Shown here piece by piece: positions 10,992-21,105 of a stretch of DNA of 64,000 nucleotides (position 1 is its first letter; every line of letters starts with the position of its first letter). A program made the position numbers and the translations under genes. The notes under the pieces were generated by a model, which was not told the DNA's origin, ran no database searches, and was given only the letters and a program-made list of their open reading frames with translations. Source of the stretch: Vanessa cardui (taxonomy: Eukaryota; Arthropoda; Insecta; Lepidoptera; Nymphalidae); NCBI RefSeq assembly GCF_905220365.1, contig NC_061127.1, positions 2,356,001 through 2,420,000 of the forward strand, read 5' to 3'.

Positions 10992-11348
10992 CAATGCTAT
11001 AATGCTATACTCCTAAAATTATAACGTATTTAAATATATATTATATATTAATATATTTTAAACCAGGTTAAAACTAATTTTAATACTATGATTAATTTAT
11101 TTCCTTTTTTGTATTTGATATAATTATAACATGTTTTTAATTATTAATGTTGTGTAATATAAGTATTTTAAATACATTTTGCATTTATTAATTTGGCCAT
11201 TTACAGCATGTTATTTAAATTTATATTTTCGAAGATATAACAGATTTCAAATGCAGGATAAAGGGGATATGGTGGGTTTGTATTGTCTAATGACTGAATT
11301 GTAAACATTGTATATAAATACATTATTTAGTATATTTTGTATCAGCGT

Positions 11349-11581
11349 CCCAGTGGTTAGAACGCGTGCATCTTAACCGATGATTGCGGGTTCAAACCCA
11401 GGCAAGAACCACTATATATATGTGCTTAATTTACGTTTATAATTCATCTCATGCTCGGCGGTGAAGGAAAATATCGTGAGGAAACCTGCATGTGTCTAAT
11501 TTCATCGAAATTCTGCCACATATGCTAATGGAAGAGGAGGCCTTATCTCAGCAGTGGGAAATGTACAGGCTGTTGCTTTGC
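11349..11581 (+). mobile_element. SINE family S1 copy with target duplication
   Basis: Starts inside the A box (CCCAGTGGTTAGAACGCGTG), has the B box GCGGGTTCAAACCC, the S1 body, and ends CAGCAGTGGGAAATGTACAG plus GCTGTTGC. The 13-bp sequence TTTGTATCAGCGT flanks both ends (11336-11348 and 11582-11594). Part of the S1 body around the ..AACCCGCATTGG.. block is deleted. Confidence 0.85.
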
Positions 11582-11594
11582 TTTGTATCAGCGT

Positions 11595-12340
11595 TCAAAG
11601 TCAGTACGGGTTGGTGTAAGTATAAATAATATTTAAATCATACCATTTTTATTATGGGACGATGAGAAGGATTACTACGACGACAGTATTTAGATCGCCT
11701 ACATTATAATATTTATTGTAATTAGTAATTATGTTTTACACGGGCTAAGTACTTGTAAAATGGAATACATATTGTAAGACCTCTTTTGTAAACTCCTGTT
11801 TAAATAAAAAAATAATTAACCATAAGAATTTCAATACCGCTCATCTGGTAGCCACAACTAGGAAAATTCGTAGCACGCTATTCTCCATGAAACTTTCCGC
11901 CCTAAAACAAACGGGATAGAGGTTAAAATTCCAGGCAAAAGATAAATTAAGTTGGAAGGTGATAAGTTTAACCGAGTCGTTAGTAACTAACGGGCTGGTA
12001 ACCGGAGGGGACAGATTGGACTCGATTTTATTCAACGCTAGTCTTCGGGGATGATAAGAACCGGTTAAAGAATTGAAATCTCTTTTAGACATTATGCAAA
12101 AAAAAACTGTACTACTGAGTACTAAGATACGTTTTAACTGTTTTTTTTTTTTTAATAAAGAATACTAAGGATAAGGGTTCCCAACATTATATTACATACA
12201 AGATAATGAGATTATTTAAACTATAAAAGAGAAAAAATATGCATGTATAGTATTTAATTGATTTTACCGTCGTTTATTGTTGATATTAATTTGTAATGAC
12301 GAATAAATTAATTGTTAAACTTAATTAAATGTAACTTGTA
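11595..12340. other. Non-coding stretch with one weak minus-strand frame
   Basis: A minus-strand frame at 12092-11841 (83 codons) is somewhat GC-richer than its surroundings, but its sequence matches nothing I recognise and it has no convincing splice or start context. It is not annotated as a gene. Confidence 0.35.
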
Positions 12341-12392
12341 AAGCCACACAGGATTACAATAATGACATGATTATTGTAATCCTGTGTGGCTT
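12341..12392. repeat. Perfect 23-bp hairpin
   Basis: Arms 12341-12363 and 12370-12392 are perfect reverse complements around the 6-nt loop GACATG. It is the first of three perfect palindromes within 1.3 kb. Confidence 0.9.
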
Positions 12393-12559
12393 CTGGAGCT
12401 TAACAGAAGAATAGAATGAAATTAAACAATTATATCAAAAACACTCACAATTGTAAAGTATTTTAGTATAGATAGGATGACTTTACACAGGGCCTACCTA
12501 AGGGTATGTCACAACCACACCACACCACATAAGATATTTAAATGATTCTTTACATCGCT

Positions 12560-12692
12560 AATACGCTACCACTCGCTTACTTACCTTCGACCCATAACCC
12601 AACAACCGTAACTATTGCTGCTTATAAGTAAACTATGATACAAGGAGTGGGTGATACCTACGCAGAGAGGTTTGCACATACTCTTTCACTTA
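12560..12692 (+). repeat. Decayed copy of repeat family A
   Basis: TTCTTTACATCGCTAATACG, then GGAGTGGGTGATACCTACGC, then GAGGTTTGCACATACTC follow the family order with many substitutions. Confidence 0.55.
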
Positions 12693-12697
12693 TCATC

Positions 12698-12738
12698 AAA
12701 TTTCTATTAAAGACTCATACAGTCTTTAATAGAAATTT
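12698..12738. repeat. Perfect 18-bp hairpin
   Basis: Arms 12698-12715 and 12721-12738 are exact reverse complements around the loop CATAC. Confidence 0.9.
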
Positions 12739-12914
12739 ATTTGGTATCAACAGTTAACACTCATTTACTACATCGCTCTACTCAAAATTAATTTTAGTGA
12801 GAAGTGACAACACACATCTTAAACAAATATGTAATTCCTATAAGAATTATATTCTACCCCAGACGGCAATATTTAGTAACATTGTGTTCCATTTAAAGTT
12901 AAGTGAGGCGTAAG

Positions 12915-13540
12915 GTTTTTTTATGACATAGGTGGCAAACGAGCAGGAGGCTTACCTGATGGAAAGTGACTACCACTGCCTATGGATATCTGCAACACCA
13001 GGGGGATTGCAGGCGTTGTCGGCCTTTAAGGAAGGAGTGTGCTCTTTTCTTGAAGGTTTCCATGTCGTATCGGTTCGGAAAAACCGCCAGCGAAACCTGG
13101 TTCCTCAAAGTGGTTTTACGAGGCAGAAAATGTCTAAGAAAGCGCGCTGTTGTGGATCTTCGGACATCAAGGTGGTGCCAGTGAAACTTCGAATTTTGAC
13201 GAGATGTCCGAAGGTGAAATTCAGCAGCCGGGCTTAATCCGAACAATTCCTCGGATTATACCCCGTGAAAAATTCGGTACAAGATGCAGAGTGATCCAAC
13301 ATCTCTACGCAAAGCCTAAGTATCAAGGTGATCGGAAAGGGCTTAATCGTCGATAACTCGAGGCGCTCTACGTTGGATACGGTCAAATGAAAGGAGCTGG
13401 TACTGGGGAGCACCCGCCCAGAGGTGAGAGCAGTAATCCAAGTGAGGCCGAATTTGCGCCTTGTAAAATTTTAGTCGATGGGCCGACGTGAAATACTGTC
13501 TCGCCTTGCTGAGCACACCGAGCTTTTTGAAGCCAAAACC
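12915..13540 (-). mobile_element. 5'-truncated LINE copy, same family as 3575-6949
   Basis: Minus-strand 3' fragment corresponding to about 6309-6926 of the intact copy. It begins in the ..ASKKLGVLSKARQ.. coding part and ends at the T-rich start (12916) that is its poly(A) tail. The C-terminal peptide is still open over 88 codons (13246-12980: FGLSPAAEFHLRTSRQNS and RHFLPRKTTLRNQV), but upstream of that the frame is broken. It is a dead-on-arrival insertion typical of LINEs. Confidence 0.9.
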
Positions 13541-13551
13541 TTAAATAAATT

Positions 13552-13598
13552 AATATATATTAACTCCAACACAGTGTATGTTGGAGTTAATATATATT
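13552..13598. repeat. Perfect 19-bp hairpin beside a LINE end
   Basis: Arms 13552-13570 and 13580-13598 are exact reverse complements around the loop ACAGTGTAT. It begins about 12 bp beyond the truncated LINE 5' end. Confidence 0.88.
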
Positions 13599-14140
13599 TA
13601 TTTATACAAAAGCAAATAAGAGAAGTACTGTCACAAAAATAACACAAAACTGCTGTTTCAATTATACGTGCTCCAATATACGAAAAAAAATAGATACATT
13701 AGTTAAAAATTAAAATTGCAGCAAAATTAAATTAAATTTATAATATAATAATCACAAAAACTATTAATAAAAAAAAATCATCAAAAAGCAATCCATTGAA
13801 AAGTTGTTGTGACCTTTTTTTGTTTTTTAAAAAAAAAAAGTTGTTAAAAATTCTAGTGCACACAAAACATGCAGATATCCTCACGACGTTTATCTTCACC
13901 GCTGAGCACGAAATTAACGAACCAGTTAGTTAATTAACGAATTAAACGACACGTCTGTTAACATATTAACAGTTTTAGTTGTTTACCTGAAATAAAACTT
14001 TGATTATTGATCACTGTTCATTCCGTTTTAGTTAGATCAGTAGTTAAATCTCGATTTTATTCCTTAAAAAATACTGAAGATATGAAACCACGTGGTATTT
14101 CGCTTTCAATGGCTCTGTGTCAAGTTAAGATCTGATGAGG
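13599..14140. other. A-rich non-coding stretch
   Basis: No gene was recognised. A short SINE S1 trace (CCTCACGACGTTTATCTTCACC) lies at about 13875-13912. Confidence 0.4.
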
Positions 14141-14224
14141 ATTGCTAGTACATATATATTTGCCCAAGTGAACCACAGTTACCAAGTACCAAGTACCACA
14201 GTTACCAAGTACCACATAGGAAGC

Positions 14225-14425
14225 TTTCAAACGCAAAAAAAATATGAAAATCGGTTCACCCAGTGAAAAGTTATGAGGTAACAAACATAAAAAAAATACA
14301 GACGAATTGATAACCTCCTCCTTCTGGAAGTCGATTGAAAAAAATATCAAAACCGCTTCATCCCGTGAAAACTTATGACGTAACAAACATAAAAAAAATA
14401 CAGACGAATTGATAACCTTATTTTT
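14225..14425 (+). repeat. Tandem pair of a GAAGTCGGTT-ended repeat
   Basis: Two successive units of about 95-100 bp each contain AACAAACATAAAAAAAATAC and AGACGAATTGATAACCT and end GGAAGTCGATTG or GAAGTCGGTTGTG. Related single copies are at 18155-18362 and 42345-42475. The family is non-coding and of uncertain class. Confidence 0.65.
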
Positions 14426-14705
14426 GAAGTCGGTTGTGAATCAAAATGATACAATACGGCAAACACTAGTTCCTTTTTTAAAAAAATCGAATAACTTCAC
14501 GAACAAAGTACAAATACATTTTAAATTAACATAAGAAACCGTTACTAAAACTTTAACAAGACTAGACTCGTCGACTGTCTCGAAGTTTGAAATGAGTAAT
14601 AAACAAGGTGGCGGTGTGAAATATCTCTGTAAACAGTATCCAGCATCACGGCCCACCGTAATCTGAATTTATGATGCCTCTGACGACGGTGCCGGCAAAT
14701 GAATA

Positions 14706-14798
14706 CTAAGTTCCCTTTATGAATGGCGCGTGTCGGGAATAAGATGGGAAATCCTTAAAAATTGTCTCAACGCCCTCGTAGATGCTGTGAAACTTGCT
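14706..14798 (-). other. Possible exon, downstream of the 15.3-kb candidate
   Basis: After a TATCCTTTACAG acceptor (AG at 14799-14800) a frame of about 30 codons (KFHSIYEGVETIFKDF..) runs to TAG at 14706-14708. It could be joined to the exon candidate at 15318-15532 by using the GTAAAT just inside that exon's end and the second AG of CAGAG. A 30-codon open frame can arise by chance at this GC content, so this is weak. Confidence 0.22.
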
Positions 14799-15238
14799 CT
14801 GTAAAGGATATTATATGTACGTTGTTTTAATTCTTTTTATTATATTTATGTTTATATGCATATAAATATTTTTTGTGTCCATATCGGATTTTCGCAAAAA
14901 TGTTTTAATATAATTAACTAACTAAATAATAAAAATATAAAGAACAAATTAAATAATTTATCGAATATTTAAAAAAAAATGTTATTTTTAATTCAAAGTC
15001 TTTAAACAATGCCTTTTCTTTCATATACGCGCAGGATGCCTCTACTTCTTCGCCAAAATAATTTATAAAAATAAATATATAATTAAACTAAAAAAATAAT
15101 ACTTACATCATAAGAAAAGAATTAATTCAAGAAGAATTCAGCATCGCCATTTTTTCACAACATGCCAATATATAAAAAACCGAATCAACTCATTCTATGA
15201 AAAACAAACTTATTATTTAACTTACTTCAATTGAACTA

Positions 15239-15244
15239 TTTATT
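15239..15244 (-). promoter_or_regulatory. Possible polyadenylation signal
   Basis: AATAAA on the minus strand lies about 74 nt beyond the TAA of the candidate exon at 15318-15532. The motif is common by chance in AT-rich DNA. Confidence 0.3.
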
Positions 15245-15317
15245 CAAGGATATCATTATACTTTAAAGGACATAATTTTCATTAAATAAATTATTAGACT
15301 AAGATTGTATCGTCAAT

Positions 15318-15532
15318 TTACTTGATCCAAGTAATTGCCTTGTGGCTCAATTGTCCGACTATTGATTGTGACATTTCAGTTGCAAAGTCCGGAGCGGTTT
15401 TTTCGTCACCAAAATTAACTCCCATACTGTGAGCTGGGACTGATAAGATCGGCGTCTCATCGTGCATCTGAAAATACATAGAGCTATTGTTCTGCACTTG
15501 GTCTGTTCGTGTCAGGCTGTGAGACCACTGGA
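15318..15532 (-). CDS. Candidate C-terminal exon of an unidentified gene
   Basis: I do not recognise the product. The minus strand shows a strong acceptor (TTTCCTCTTTCTCACAG) directly before 15532. From there a frame of 70 codons is open to TAA at 15318-15320, with an AATAAA 74 nt downstream. The peptide looks protein-like: a Ser/Thr/Gln-rich start, a short hydrophobic strand (TPILSVPAHSMGVNF) and a predicted amphipathic helix near the end (ATEMSQSIVGQLSHKAITW). It has no cysteines. It lies in a GC-richer, apparently non-repetitive patch. Upstream exons would be at higher coordinates, and I found none. If the internal GTAAAT at the end is used as a donor, the coding could continue to 14706-14798 instead of stopping. 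It could also be a decayed exon or chance. Confidence 0.42.
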
Positions 15533-15847
15533 CTGTGAGAAAGAGGAAATATTAAACCGTCACAATATACACTATTCGAGTGTTATGTATTGTGCGTAAT
15601 TGGTTATTTTATATCGAGAGAAATACAAGCATAAATATTCAACTTAATTGTTTGTTGTAACTTTAAAAAGGTGTTTTATTTAATAAAAGCCCTAAAAAAT
15701 AACATTTTTTTTAAGTTTCACGATCTCAGATTATAAAACAAAAGCTATCACTTTGATTGTTTTTTTTTTATTTATAGCCTACTGGGATTTTTTTATTTTA
15801 TATTGATTTTTAATTTGCTTTTGTTGCTTCGCTGTTGCTAAGCATTT

Positions 15848-16200
15848 CAATCAATCAATCAATCAATCAACAACAGCCTTGAAATTCCCACTGCTGGGCT
15901 AAAGGCCTCCTCTCCCTTTAAGGAGAAGGTCTGGAACATATTCCACCACGCTGTTCCAATGCGGGTTGGTGGAATACACATGTGGCAGAATTTCTATGAA
16001 ATTTGTCACATGCAGGTTTACTCACGGTGTTTTCCTTCACCGCTGAGCACGAGATGAATTATAAAGACAAATTAAGCACATGAATCAACGGTGCTTGCCT
16101 GGGTTTGAACCCGCAATCATCGGTTAAGATGCACGCGTTCTAACCACTGAGCCATCTCGACTCTTACTGGACCATCTCGACTCTTAAGCACATAGCATAA
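15848..16200 (-). mobile_element. SINE family S1 copy with target duplication
   Basis: Full S1 element in minus orientation: head near 16150 (ACTGAGCCATCTCGACTC, A box), B box in GGGTTTGAACCCGCAATC, body, and a simple-sequence tail made of CAAT repeats then CAACAACAG (15848-15880). Target duplication GCTAAGCATTT is at 15837-15847 and 16201-16211. The head end shows a second CCATCTCGACTCTTA block, a small local duplication. Confidence 0.88.
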
Positions 16201-16383
16201 GCTAAGCATTTGATACAGCAAATTATTCTTATTTTACATGTAAATGTTATAAAATAAAATGAAATATATAATAAGAGTCGCAACAAAAAAATGTCGCCCA
16301 AGGTGCTTTTATAGTAATCACTCTTAGAAACATAAAATGTATTGTAATAAAACTACTCACTTAACATGAATTTATGTCACTAT

Positions 16384-16692
16384 ATTAATTTACCGATCGA
16401 TATTATATATATTATTTATCCGCTTATTGTACATAATTATATCATTTTACCGCCCATCCACCAATCTAGCTTTCTTCTGCCCTGACCGTTCAAAATCCAC
16501 CGCCTTTTGTTTTTTTCGTGCCAGGCAGTACCAACTCGCCGCACCACGCCACGAGAGAAAGTCATGGGAGTCCCACAATACGGTGTCGATAACCGAATCA
16601 ATAATTATACTAATAATTGTTATATCAAATAAAAACGTATTTAAAAATTAAAGCAATAATAAAAACGTATTAAAATATTTTTATTTCAATTC
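16384..16692 (+). repeat. Interspersed repeat family B, copy 1
   Basis: About 300 bp that recurs in opposite orientation at 38997-39294. Conserved parts include ACCGCCCAT, TTCGTGCCAGGCAGTACC, CGCCGCACCACGCCACGAGA and CCCACAATACGGTGTCGATA. One strand is open through the GC-rich middle in both copies, so the family might descend from a coding sequence, but I do not recognise one. Confidence 0.7.
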
Positions 16693-17276
16693 AAATTATA
16701 TAAGTATATTTAAAAAATCATGACAGTATATTACAAAACAGCTTTCCTTAGAAGTCAAGGGCAGTTGTTAGTTGAAAATTTTTAAATCAATTAACTTTCC
16801 GTAATCACCGTGTGAACTGCTAACGAAACAGAATTTATTACCATCTAGTATGAAGTCGAATTTTGATTCCCTCCAATTTGGCATTGCACCGGGAATTCAG
16901 CAACGCCTATCCATTTAAACAAATTGCTAACAACACTATTTGGCTTTATTGGAATACGAAAATAAAATATTTATTAATAACGAAATTGAAACGAGGAAAT
17001 AAAATACCCTTTTTTGTTTGAATACGTAACAAAGGCGTATAAATAATGTTCATTGTTTTAATAACAGCAGTTATGTTCATTTTAAAGCATACCTTTGACC
17101 GCTATGAACTTTAAATTCTTAAGCGAATACAATTTCAACAATTTGATATTATAATATGATTTGCGCAGTGGACTAAGATTATGTAAACTATAATACTCGT
17201 TATTGGTGATTACTTATTATAGTTGGACGACTTGTATCGTTATCGAAGACTTAGTTTGACTGTATATATGTATTTA
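16693..17276. other. AT-rich non-coding stretch
   Basis: No gene or repeat was recognised. Confidence 0.45.
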
Positions 17277-17647
17277 TAAATTTTTATAAATAAAAAAAAA
17301 CCGCCTTCAAAAATGAACTAAAAAGAAAAAAATAATCAGTTACATCCATATCCAATTTACGATTTTTTAATCACCTCTCAAAGTCGGTGCCATCATTGCT
17401 AATATAGGTACATAATACATAATACATACATACAAAAACGAAATCTATTTATTGTATAGATGACACCATTAGACAAACCTTACTATCGATACAAATTAAA
17501 TGATTTCAATATATGAATTTATTTACTTTGTTGGCACCGACTTCAAAAGGTGATTAAAAAATCGTAAATTGGATATGGATGTAACTGATTATTTTTTTCT
17601 TTTTAGTTCATTTTTGAAGGCGGTTTTTTTTTATTTATAAAAATTTA
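17277..17647. mobile_element. Foldback element with 116-bp inverted arms
   Basis: Arms 17277-17392 and 17532-17647 are nearly perfect reverse complements. They include AACCGCCTTCAAAAATGAAC and CATATCCAATTTACGATTTT, and flank about 139 bp of AT-rich DNA. No coding. The arms contain a CCGCCTTC/GAAGTCGGT motif that links it loosely to the GAAGTCGGTT repeats nearby. Confidence 0.88.
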
Positions 17648-17749
17648 TTTACTGCTTTTCAGTGTTGTTTTGTTATTTATAATTACAATTGGTAAACATT
17701 CTTATTCTTATATATAATAGTTGTTCATAAAGAATCCCATTATTTGTCT

Positions 17750-18286
17750 TTCGACTCTAAACATAACTCAACGCCGTTTCAATACGATGTGGACTGCAAC
17801 TCAAATTAAGCGTTACCTAAGCTACAATAGCCTAATGTTAACTGCTCATCGCCAATTAGACAATACCATTTTTCCCGATGCAATGCCGTTAATCATTGAG
17901 GAGTTCTCCTTGTAGTCCACCATCAGCTAGACTTCATCATAGGCATGTTTACTAACATCAATTGCTTGACGACTATCTTAAAGAAATAGAACTAAACCCG
18001 TAAAATAGTTACTTACTAATAGGTTCTGATTACCAGTTGTGGTCTTCATCGTCAGTTCCACTTCATCAAATGTCACTTTTCGTGAGCATATGACCAAGGC
18101 ACTTTGAATAAAACCAAAATCACTATAGGTGTGCCTATAAAATTTGAGGAGTTCCCTCGATTTCTCCAGGATCCCATCATCAGATCCCGATCTCCTGACA
18201 ATGGGACCACCTGTAAAACATGCCCTTTCAAACAAAAAAAGAATTGTCAAAATCGGCCCAGCCATCTTCGAGTAATTCGGTAACAT

Positions 18287-18317
<31 letters not shown>

Positions 18318-18365
18318 GGCCCCGACGAATTGAGAACCTCCTCCTTTTTTTGAAGTCGGTTAAAA
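17750..18365. repeat. Composite repeat ending AAGTCGGTT
   Basis: Contains two related blocks (TTGAGGAGTTCTCC near 17897 and TTGAGGAGTTCCCTCGATTT near 18147), then CCCATCATCAGATCCCGATC, an A run of about 27 (18291-18317) and an end ACCTCCTCC..TGAAGTCGGTT. I recognise this arrangement as a common lepidopteran repeat but cannot name its class. Short open frames across it are incidental. Confidence 0.5.
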
Positions 18366-19084
18366 ATAACATTATGAAGAGGTTTTTTTATTATCTTTTT
18401 CTAGCGGAAACATTATTAACGTATTCTAAAATAATTTTAAACGTATAAATGACGGGTACTAAATATATTAAACATAATTAAATATAGTATAACACATTAC
18501 AATACAAATAAAAAGACTGAACTCAACATATAAATGTAACCACAACTGAAGATACAGGTATCAATTTATGAACATAATAAATCGAAAACGACATTATAAT
18601 TAAAAAAAAAAAAAAACAATTCCATTTACATGAAAAAATATGATTGTAACTCGTAAATCATAAAGTTACAACTTTTGCTCATGCGTATTACGACGTCTTT
18701 GAATGCAAAATAAATGCATTTATTATAAGAAACCTCTCGATCGGAAGGTCATATTTACAAATCCATAACCAAAAGAAACAATTACAGTAACAGTCTCTAG
18801 ACCCCTCTCCCTTTCAGGAGAAGGTTTGGAAGAAGTAAATCGAACGAAGTTGCTTTCGGTATATTTTATTTCTTAAATAACAGATTAAATAAAACAAATG
18901 AACTTAATTCAATAACAAAAAATAAAATTGTTTTTAAACAACCATGACAACCTTGACCCAAGAAGGATTTATTGACTTTGCAAAGTTGGAAACTTGGCGT
19001 TATACTCGTAAGAGTATCTTTACGGTCGTGTTCATACAATGATTATCGCTGATTCTATCAAAGTGATCAATGTTACTTTTTTAT
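18366..19084. other. AT-rich non-coding stretch
   Basis: No gene was recognised. A SINE S1 scrap (CCCCTCTCCCTTTCAGGAGA) lies near 18802. 18945-19050 contains AAGAAGGATTTATTGACTTT, also found at 46076-46100 in a LINE remnant, so it is probably a LINE scrap. Confidence 0.45.
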
Positions 19085-19305
19085 GGAATCGGTTGGCGGT
19101 CAAACCAACCAAAAAGCGCAACCAACCTTGGGAACTAAGATGTTATGTCCCTTGTGCCTGTAGTTACACTGGCTCACTCAGCCTTCAAACCGGAATACAA
19201 CAACACTGCGTCCTGTTGTTTAGCGGTAGAACATCTGAAGAGTGGGTGGTATATAATAACCTACCCAGGCGGGCTTACACAAAGCCCTACCACCAAGTAA
19301 ACACA
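19085..19305 (+). repeat. Repeat family A copy, well preserved
   Basis: Contains GGGAACTAAGATGTTATGTC, GTAGTTACACTGGCTCACTC, TTCAAACCGGAATACAACAA, GAGTGGGTGGTATA and GGGCTTACACAAAGCCCTAC plus CACCAAGTAA. It is the best reference copy of the family in the window. Confidence 0.8.
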
Positions 19306-20810
19306 CAACATTGTAATAAAGATATCGTTACGAAGCTGTGAGTATACCTACTTTCCCAAAATTATTCCGAAACTTTTAAAAGAAGTCCATAATTAAATTT
19401 GCAATTTTTATTTGTCACATTCGTATGTAATAAATAAAAACCCTTTCAAAACCAAAACATAGACCGAATTAACTTTCAATCATCCTCTCCAATCTTTGGA
19501 CGAAATTCCTCTTTTCCATTTCACTTAAAAAATAAGCTGGAATGGAAAGAATTTAGAGGCCTTTCCGCTAAGAATCAACTCCCTCTTCGAGTTCATAGAA
19601 TTGTATTCGTTACTTTGGTTTAAGTTACAAGAGTTGTCTTATTATGTTTTTATTGTTTAGAAACTTCATTAAATAACAAGACATTAACTAAACTGGCTAC
19701 TGTCCTTTCTCTTTATATAACCTTCAGAGTATTTTTGAAATAAATGCAACTAATATATAAAGTCAATAGGTTTTTTTAAGACTATAATGACATAAGTCAT
19801 TCATTGAATAATACAGTTCAATCAATTTAAAATCAAAACTGAGCATTTTCTCAGTTTTGAAAATATATTTAGTACGATTTTTAAATATGATAAATTATTA
19901 AAGATGAAGTTATCTTCACGGCATAGAAATTTGTGCATAATAACAATTGCGCTCATTTTCACTATCAGTAGATGTCTGAGGTGATATCAGGAGTAGGATT
20001 AAAGATTGACTGATTGACTGAAGGACTTTTCCTGCTATCCAATTCTTGAAAGTGTAATTTCATAAAACAGAAAAAGATCATAGTTTACACTGATTCTAAC
20101 TAAAATTTGTACTCGCATACCAAGATCTAGCACCTTCGCATGTAATAACTAGCTTTACCAATGAAACAGTAAAAGAAGGTGGATAAATGATTAAAACTTC
20201 TAAAAGTCAAATAATCATATTTTATAAGGAGCATAATGTTTTAATGTATAAAGTTTCCTATATTAACTTAATTTAATGACACAAAAAAAACGCTATCGTA
20301 TGGAAATCTAATGAAATGACCCAAAGTCTCAATATACTGAGAGAGCAGTAAAGATCTGATGAGGCCTAATGACAAAGACCGTACCCTCGCGTTTTTACGA
20401 CGACTCGAAGCGCCGAAACATCGGAATTTGCGACGGAGTAATAAAATTAAGTATTTCAAGTATTTCGTTACAAAAAGACGGAAAGTTATATGTCATTTGA
20501 CTTTACATAAAAATTATTTGATGTATTGGTCAAAATATCTGATCGGATGATCAGATATTTTCTATCTGAAGACTTCTATGTTTTGAGTCAATTGGTTTAG
20601 TTATTTATGCTTGCATTTTAGTTTAAATGTTTAAAAAAAATAATAATCATGCATTGACTTCTTAGTAATTTTTTCATTAGTAATTAGATTAGTAATAGCG
20701 ATATTGGTAACCAAATGAGCCTAGAGCGAGTCGAATTAGCGTAAAAAGATGAACTTGGTACTATCAGGAGTTATAGCTTTTTCTGGAATTCGACCTACAC
20801 CAACATTTGA
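19306..20810. other. AT-rich non-coding stretch
   Basis: No exon, RNA or repeat was recognised. Frames at 20268-20459 (-) and 20359-20550 (+) overlap each other and look random. Confidence 0.45.
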
Positions 20811-21105
20811 GCTGAAATGTCCCAGTGGTTAGAACGCGTGCATGATTGCGGGTTTAAACCCAGGCAAGCACCACTACATATATGTGCTTAATTGTGTTTA
20901 TAATTCATCTCGTGCTCGGCGGTGAAGGAAAACATCGTGAGATAACCCGCATGTGTCTAATTTCATCGAAATTCTGCCACATGTGCTTTCCACCAACCCG
21001 CATTGGAACAGCGTGTTGGAATATGTTCCGAAGCCTCTCCTTAATGGAAGAGGAGGACTTATCTCAGCAGTGGGAAATTTACAGGCTTTTACTTTACTTT
21101 ACAAC
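20811..21105 (+). mobile_element. SINE family S1 copy
   Basis: Begins at CCCAGTGGTTAGAACGCGTG and has a shortened anticodon-like region with B box GCGGGTTTAAACCC. The S1 body follows (GTGCTCGGCGGTGAAGGAAA, CCACCAACCCGCATTGGAAC) and it ends CAGCAGTGGGAAATTTACAG. The overlapping open frames across it are not genes. Confidence 0.82.

Noticed and set aside
11349..11425. tRNA gene (A and B boxes present)
   Set aside because: The sequence does not complete an acceptor stem and continues into the SINE body. Target duplications bracket the whole SINE. The same applies to the other S1 and S2 heads.
11841..12092. 83-codon minus-strand frame, GC-richer than flanks
   Set aside because: No acceptor or promoter fits, the peptide is unrecognised and low in protein-like patterning. 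Chance or decayed sequence is more likely.
13875..13912. Possible additional SINE S1 copy
   Set aside because: Only about 35 bp match (CCTCACGACGTTTATCTTCACC). This is too short to annotate as an element by itself.
15848..15871. CAAT tandem repeat as a CRISPR-like or regulatory array
   Set aside because: It is the simple-sequence tail of the SINE at 15848-16200.
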